A DNA stretch of 64,000 bases, from assembly GCA_035771175.1 (NCBI GenBank), contig CM069593.1:180461-244460 (forward strand), written 5' to 3'. The stretch's first letter is position 1. Every line of letters begins with the position of its first letter. Below the pieces are notes generated by a model. It was not told the origin of the DNA. It was given only the letters and a program-made list of their open reading frames with translations, and ran no database searches. Positions 58,601 through 64,000 of the stretch are shown piece after piece. Source of the DNA: Paratinospora sagittata. Taxonomy: Eukaryota > Streptophyta > Magnoliopsida > Ranunculales > Menispermaceae. The translations under genes and the position numbers were made by a program.

Positions 58601-60517
58601 ACGCTTCTTCTGTCCACCTGAGATGCCCCTTCTCATCTCATCACCCAACATAATATCCGCGCAAATATCTAATCCAAGTATCTACTAAAGATTTCTTAAA
58701 TGTTAGAGTTGAAAAATTGCCTTTGAAATATGAGGGTAGATGTAACATGTTGAAACTGAAACAAACCTTGAGAACATAATCTGTAACCACACTGGTCTTC
58801 TGCCCGGACACTGCCAGGGCTTTCATGAAAGCATCAATTTCAGTATCTGGTTTGATTCCTGCTTCCTTCTCTCGTCTAGACAACTCGGACAACAGGTCAT
58901 ATCTGGTTCCTACACCCAAGCAGCGTCTTGAGAAATCCAATGTCTCCCTGACTGTCATCTCACCAAAGTGAACATCAATCTGACTAATATAAGCACAGGT
59001 CTTCTGAGGAACAAACTCTGAAAACTCATGACCACAGTAGGTAATTTTACCATGTACCTGTTGATTATCCCAAGTTATCAACAAACAGGACCTAACTCAA
59101 AGCCAAAAAAACATGCATAATTACACTTCTCAACATGACACACCAACAACAAGATGAAAAGACTGGAGAAGAAGACTAACCCTTAGCTTCTTATCAATCT
59201 TCCCTGAAAGCACTTTCAACAGTGTTGTCTTCCCCGAGCTGGGAGGCCCAAGAAGCAATGTCATTCTGAAAACAATGAATTTATTTTTTATTTTTTTTAA
59301 ATGAACAGAAAAGGAGTCCATTTAACATCAAAAATCAATTATATCAACAGATTTGTGCCAAATGCACTAGTAAAAGAAAATCAAAGGTGGCACACCTTGA
59401 TGGTTTCACTATTCCGCTCACATCTCGAAGTATGTTGTTAATCCTTTTCTTGGATGGTGTAAGGCGCAGCAGTCCAAGAAATGTCTGTTTATCACAATGA
59501 AAACAAAAATTACATGAAAAATCAATTACCAGCAATACAAGTTCCCTCCGAATTGACCAAGCAAATGAGCAACTTGTAAATTTAATAACAGAGAACCCAA
59601 ATGACAGGAAAGTTGTAACGTTTCATTTACAAAAAGAACGTTAATCCGTCATAATTACAAAGGCTCATAGTTGATCTTTAGAAGTCATTCCTCATGAAAG
59701 GCAATTTTTCTTCCACCTGATTTTGCCAAATCACGAGACCCTGAAAACATAAATTCTAATTTCCCTGCTTTCTATTCTAATTTTTCTTCTTTTATACATA
59801 GAAGATTTGTCGACTTAACGACCTATCTAGTTGGAAAATGGCTTAATTCAGTTGAGTTGAGTTACAAATAGAAGATTAAACATCACAAAAAAAAATGAAA
59901 AGTGAAATCTTCGAGAAAATTTGAGAAAACTAAATAAAATGCCATTTATAACAAAGGAAGGAGTGCATTGATTTACTTCTATTGCGTTTAACGCAGAATT
60001 AAGCAGAGTAGGAAGAGCCCTGCTCCCTACATACGCATCCGCCTCTATCGATAAATGCTCGAATCGAACTTCTATTTTCGGAAGCTCTATTGCAACCCTG
60101 TTTAACACAAAAACCAATCATCACAAATCAAAATCCACGCAATCACACACACAAACACAAAAAACAGAGACTACGACATTATCAATATATATACCTATCA
60201 ATGCGCTCTCGGAGCGTAATCAGGAACCTCTCATTATCATGCTCAACAACCTTCAAAATCTTCTCCATCAGCTGCTTCTTATCCTGCGTTCTAAGCTTCA
60301 CGATCTTAAACTCGTCACGACGAACGCTTCCATTTCCAAGCACTTGCTTCAGAATTTTCTGCCTCAGCCGATCATACGTCGGCAGCTTCTCAATCGCCGC
60401 CCATCTCAACTCGTCTTCGTCGTCGTCTTTCCTCTCATTCTGCTGAAACACATCCGCCGGCGCATACCGGACTTCGCGAAAGCTCCCGATGTCATCTCCG
60501 GCCAGTTCGGCCGCCAT
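49669..60517 (-). CDS. ABCG34: Full-size ABCG (PDR) transporter, ABCG34-like
   Basis: Twenty exons (minus): 60517-60195, 60097-59977, 59484-59396, 59265-59181, 59057-58767, 58681-58591, 58337-57437, 57212-57052, 56898-56795, 56635-56470, 56386-56279, 55032-54884, 54274-53942, 53797-53507, 53407-53324, 52804-52671, 52569-52342, 51838-51667, 51451-51197, 49941-49669. Phases agree, giving 1452 aa, the usual PDR length. Layout is (NBD-TMD)x2. NBD1 has Walker [10 protein letters not shown] (184-192), signature ISGGQ (323-327) and Walker B ending FMDE (345-348). NBD2 has Walker [10 protein letters not shown] (895-903), signature LSTEQ and [10 protein letters not shown] (about 1022). Membrane blocks lie at about 500-780 and 1190-1452, with PDR signatures such as [22 protein letters not shown] and [15 protein letters not shown]. 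It pumps lipophilic compounds across the plasma membrane; Arabidopsis ABCG34 exports camalexin. The substrate here is unknown. Exon 12 has a weak acceptor (TTAGAG). No stop or frameshift was found. Confidence 0.93.
50230..50793 (+). mobile_element. Truncated LINE 3' end with poly-A in ABCG intron 19
   Basis: Read on the + strand (antisense to ABCG), it encodes an RVT zinc-finger segment [16 protein letters not shown] and SFSLKIWEE. This is followed by an 80-codon piece with [19 protein letters not shown], both typical of the C-terminus of plant L1-type reverse transcriptase frames. It ends in a run of 11 A (50783-50793), a LINE poly-A tail. A stop separates the two pieces. Confidence 0.75.
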
Positions 60518-60676
60518 TTACTCACCACAAGCTCGCTTCTCCGATTAACCGGTTCAAGAAAAATCCTTCGTATTCAAGTAAACGAACCTCAATCTTTCAC
60601 ATAAATCTCAAGAATTACTTTTGCATTAACGTTTCTCTGTTCATCTTCCCCTTGATTCGCAGCAAGAAATTCTCTA

Positions 60677-60698
60677 TGTGTGTGTGTGTGTGTGTGTC
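60677..60698. repeat. (TG)n microsatellite in the ABCG leader
   Basis: Pure TG run about 165 bp upstream of the ABCG ATG, within the likely 5' UTR. Confidence 0.9.
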
Positions 60699-60822
60699 GT
60701 GTGTTTACTAAATCGATCAAACTGATTCTAGAAAATTTCTTGAAAAAAAAGAAATCTGGTTTGTAACAGAAATTCTACAATAACATCTGTCTGAGTTGTA
60801 ATGAACTTTCTAAATCAAGAAC

Positions 60823-60833
60823 TATATATAATA
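60823..60833 (-). promoter_or_regulatory. Likely TATA box of ABCG
   Basis: On the minus strand this reads TTATATATAG, about 310 bp upstream of the ATG. It implies a leader of roughly 280 nt that contains the TG microsatellite. Confidence 0.5.
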
Positions 60834-61030
60834 ATTTACAGAGAGAGAGAGAGAAAGAAGAGGGAGAAGCGTTATTTTTGAAATATTTAAAAGGAAAGAA
60901 ATTAAAAATTGAGACAAGGAAAAAAAAAAAAAGGATTTTGGGACTTTATAATATGTTGAGCTGGGATAGGAAAGGTTGGGATTGTCTTGGTGAAATGCAC
61001 CGCCATGTGTCGATGTTAGAGGGGAGGGGC

Positions 61031-61038
61031 CCACGTGG
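61031..61038 (-). promoter_or_regulatory. G-box CCACGTGG upstream of ABCG
   Basis: The octamer lies 514 bp upstream of the ATG and about 200 bp beyond the proposed TATA box, flanked by GGGCC and CATGTGTCG. It is the third copy of the same octamer found upstream of a minus-strand gene here. Confidence 0.55.
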
Positions 61039-61439
61039 CATGTTGCTTGGCCTTTTCTTGTTGCATTGCGACAGGCTAAATTCGCGTCACAGGGAAAGTG
61101 TCACACAACCTCTTCCTGCTTTGGGGGACAAGATATATATGATATAATAAATTTGCAAATACGTCTAAAATGATAATATAAACATTTGCTATAAATATTT
61201 ATAAAACAAAATAATAATAAAGTAGGAGTAACTAAACATATCAAAAGTTTTAATATTCCAACCACACCTCAAAAAAAAATAATTTTTTTTCAAAAGTACC
61301 CTTGTATGATTTGTCTAAACTACTCTCAAATTAATTTTATTTCCATCTAAACCTATTTTTACTAAATTTATCACATTATAAATTTCTACACTATTTAGCA
61401 TCTTCATTCCACAAACCCTAAACTCTTCATCTTCATCTC

Positions 61440-61477
61440 ATAAAGAGTGTGTAGGAGAAGCCCTACACACTCTTTAT
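61440..61477. repeat. Perfect hairpin, 16-bp arms
   Basis: ATAAAGAGTGTGTAGG (61440-61455), a six-base loop, then CCTACACACTCTTTAT (61462-61477). The arms match without mismatch. It lies at the left edge of a larger foldback repeat. Confidence 0.92.
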
Positions 61478-61584
61478 AAGATTTTATAGCCATTTTTTAT
61501 GTGTATTTTTAGTAGTTTCCTCAAGCGTGTAGAAATCTCCAAACAGTCAAAATATTTGATTTTCACACCATTTAAAAGCACAAT

Positions 61585-62230
61585 GACGGGGTGATTCAAG
61601 TTGGGACGAAATTTAGCAATCTTTGTTGATTTTTTTGTTATTTTGTGTGTTTTTTTTTGTGTATTTTGTATTTAAAATAAAAATAAATTGTCATTAGTTC
61701 AAGCCTGTGTGCCTAAACCTATGACAGAAGGTTCGGTTGGGTCTAACCGAACCTAATATTTTTGAATATTTTTCGAGGAGATGCCCTTCTATTAAATTAT
61801 GATGGTGGTCTAACTTATTTGTTGGTATTTTTTATTATTTTTGATGTAATTTGTATGTCGATGTACTGTTAACCTCTATATTATTGCCTATTATGGGTAA
61901 ATGGTACATTGACGCTCAAATGATGTGGAAGGTACGTCAAAATGGGTTCATATCGCTTCAAGGGTCATGAATGTATAATTACCACCTGAATATCCTTAAA
62001 AACAACAAAAAATATGAGGTTCGGTCAGACCCGACCAAACCTAATATATAGATTCGGTCCTGTCCAACTAAATCTTCTGTCATAGGTTCAGGCACGCAGG
62101 CCAGAATCGATGACAATTTTTTTCATTTAAAACCCATAATACACACAAAAAAACAGAAAGAAAAAAATTTCAAAAAAACTCATCAAAGATTGCTAAACTC
62201 GATTTAAAGGTAGTTCGAGTTGGGGTTCAT
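61585..62230. repeat. Foldback repeat with about 190-bp arms
   Basis: The left arm (about 61585-61770) contains gcaatctttgttgat, gtcattagttcaagcctg, acctatgacagaaggttcg and gaacctaatat. The right arm (about 62015-62230) holds the inverse of each in reverse order. No coding frame is visible. It is probably a MULE- or foldback-type element. Confidence 0.75.
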
Positions 62231-63404
62231 TTTTTCATAAGAAATATGAGAATAACGGTGTTGATCGTGTCAATGAAGAAGAACGTTTGTGGATCGAGTA
62301 TCAAAGAAGAAGAAGAAGAAGAACCGAGGGATTAGATCAAGAGAAGAAGAACATCAATAGAATTTGAGGTTTGTTAAAAAAGAGGAAATGAAGTTTTTTT
62401 TTTTATTATTATTATTTTAATGAGGTTAGTTTTGAAAGTTTTAGGCAATTTTTTGGGGTAAAAAAAGAAGGTTAACAATTGAGTGAGGTAGCAAAAGTAA
62501 ATGTGGTATGGAAAGTAATACTTATAATATATTTAGTTGCTCTCCTAAAAGTAAAACTAGAGATAATTATTCTAGAAAATCAAAATAAAAGTAGTCAATT
62601 TAAAGTAAAATTAGAGATAATTAATTAAAGTGATTAGAACATATACGATAAAAACCTTTAAACACGCAAAAAACAAAGAATGGCTAAAAATAATATAAAC
62701 AAAAATAATTAAAAAAAATTAACTAATTATAATTTAACATGTTGACTTAATTCTTAATATAGGAGATACTATAAAATAATTAAGAAAGATATAACTTAAC
62801 CCTAAAAAAAAAAGTATAATTTAAGTAGGGCTTAATTTTTAATATAAAATAGTACAGAAAGTGACGTAGTTCATTCATCACAACTGTTTTTTTTAGTAAT
62901 AAAAATATAAAATTTTAAATTTTAAATTATATTTTTTATTTATTTTTTATTATGAGAGATATTTTTGTCCTTGTAAATTTTTAAATTTAAAAAAAAAATA
63001 ATATCAGTCTAAATCCAAAACTCTAAACAAACAGAGGACATCTGAGTGCTAAAAAATGGGTACTAAAAAATAAAAAAATAAAAAATTATATTCAAGAAGT
63101 CAAAAACTATAAAATCGCTACTTTTATTATGATGATTTAAGTATGAAATTAACAAAATTGAATGTTCCTCTTAGTTCAATAAATCTTTCCAAAAAAAAAA
63201 AAAAAAGGCAAAAGATAATTAAAATCAAGCTGGCAGAACGAATAGTGTCCACGTTGCAAAAATTTAGAGATGGGCTGGACACAATCACGTCCAGCTACGT
63301 TGACCATAGAAGATTTGGGCTTTCACGTTTAAATATTCATTTAAATATTCAATAAAATCAAGAGAGCTCTTGGCTCAACGAATATTGCAAAATAATAATC
63401 TCAA

Positions 63405-63451
<47 letters not shown>

Positions 63452-64000
63452 GAAGCCAAACAAAACATCACCACTGAGAGCTTAAGCTTTTTTGGACCTT
63501 TTTACAGTTCACTGCTGAATCTCAAGAAAAATCAATACAACATCTCATTATATTATATGTTTATTAAAGAGAGATCAGTCAACTTATATCTTTTATTTTT
63601 TTTTTATTTTTTTCAGATATATGGTCAATAAATAATCTGTATCGATAATATCAATCAAATATCTTGGCGTGACTAATGAGATCATAGTACACACAAGTAC
63701 GTACTATTCGATATAGTTGTATGATTATATGATGATTTTTTGCTTTTCATTACACGTACAAGATCGCACTTTAATGTACACTAAGTTATAAGATTCTATA
63801 TGTTTGTCCTCAGCAAATTTTATTTCTTATTCTTCGTAAAAATATAGAAATTAATTCGAAAAAATGTAGAATAACAAAAGAAACATAAGATAAATGAAAC
63901 AAAATTCAAAATAAACAAGTTTAAAAAAGACTGAGGATAAGGGGCTTTGGACAAATGTACAATAGTTGAGATAATAGCTTAAGTGCACCAACATTTTTTT
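62231..64000. other. AT-rich gene-free region
   Basis: Long A/T tracts and no supportable ORF, RNA gene or transposon with clear ends. A (GAA)n run lies at about 62306-62323. Confidence 0.5.
63403..63452. repeat. (AAT)n-(ATT)n palindromic microsatellite
   Basis: About nine AAT units run directly into about eight ATT units, so the tract is self-complementary and can fold as a hairpin. Confidence 0.9.

Larger units (their letters stand above)
60518..61439. other. ABCG leader and promoter
   Basis: This holds the 5' UTR, (TG)n, TATA and G-box listed separately. A GA-rich block at about 60840-60870 follows the TATA on the distal side. The 89-codon + strand ORF at 60878-61147 is not family-like and is judged accidental. 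Confidence 0.5.

Overview
The window is nuclear DNA of a flowering plant, almost certainly a eudicot. It is AT-rich, its genes carry many introns with GT-AG borders, and intergenic and intronic DNA is full of transposon remnants and microsatellites. The species cannot be named from the sequence. All exon coordinates below were derived by reading splice borders and checking reading phase. None is supported by transcripts.

Layout. (1) 749-820 (+): last exon of an unidentified gene that runs in from the left. (2) 1415-2596 (-): four-exon DUF662 / RAB6-interacting-golgin-like coiled-coil gene. (3) about 6256-7522 (-): decayed A1 aspartic protease with both catalytic motifs altered, stops and frameshifts. 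(4) 10362-17557 (+): GROWTH-REGULATING FACTOR of the GRF3/GRF4 type (QLQ and WRC domains, miR396 site). Its second intron holds a complete, apparently very young Ty1/copia retrotransposon (10923-15623; LTRs look identical, TSD TAACC, intact 1331-codon polyprotein). (5) 19969-44883 (-): 22-exon starch branching enzyme II spread over 25 kb, 863 aa with no break. Its introns contain a 3 kb hAT-like foldback element with a nested MITE, LINE scraps and five separate tandem duplications. (6) 46978-48885 (-): RLPH2-type bacterial-like protein phosphatase, 329 aa. (7) 49669-60517 (-): 20-exon full-size ABCG (PDR) transporter, 1452 aa, close to ABCG34. (8) 60518-64000: ABCG promoter, then gene-free AT-rich DNA with a foldback repeat.

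How it fits together. The order DUF662 - GRF - SBE2 - ABCG matches, from memory of locus names, the Arabidopsis block At2g36410 - At2g36400 (GRF3) - At2g36390 (SBE2.1) - At2g36380 (ABCG34/PDR6). RLPH2 lies inside the block here. In Arabidopsis RLPH2 (At3g09970) sits beside another DUF662 gene (At3g09980), which suggests an ancestral block later split by duplication. The genes do not form a single pathway: SBE2 works on plastid starch, GRF in growth control, ABCG at the plasma membrane, RLPH2 in dephosphorylation. The three minus-strand genes SBE2, RLPH2 and ABCG each carry the same G-box octamer CCACGTGG upstream of the start.

I found no convincing previously undescribed biological system. 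The points most worth a second look are the young copia insertion between the two domain-coding exons of a GRF gene, the row of perfect palindromes in its LTR, the bulge-position change in the miR396 site, the large foldback in an SBE2 intron, and the shared G-box octamers.
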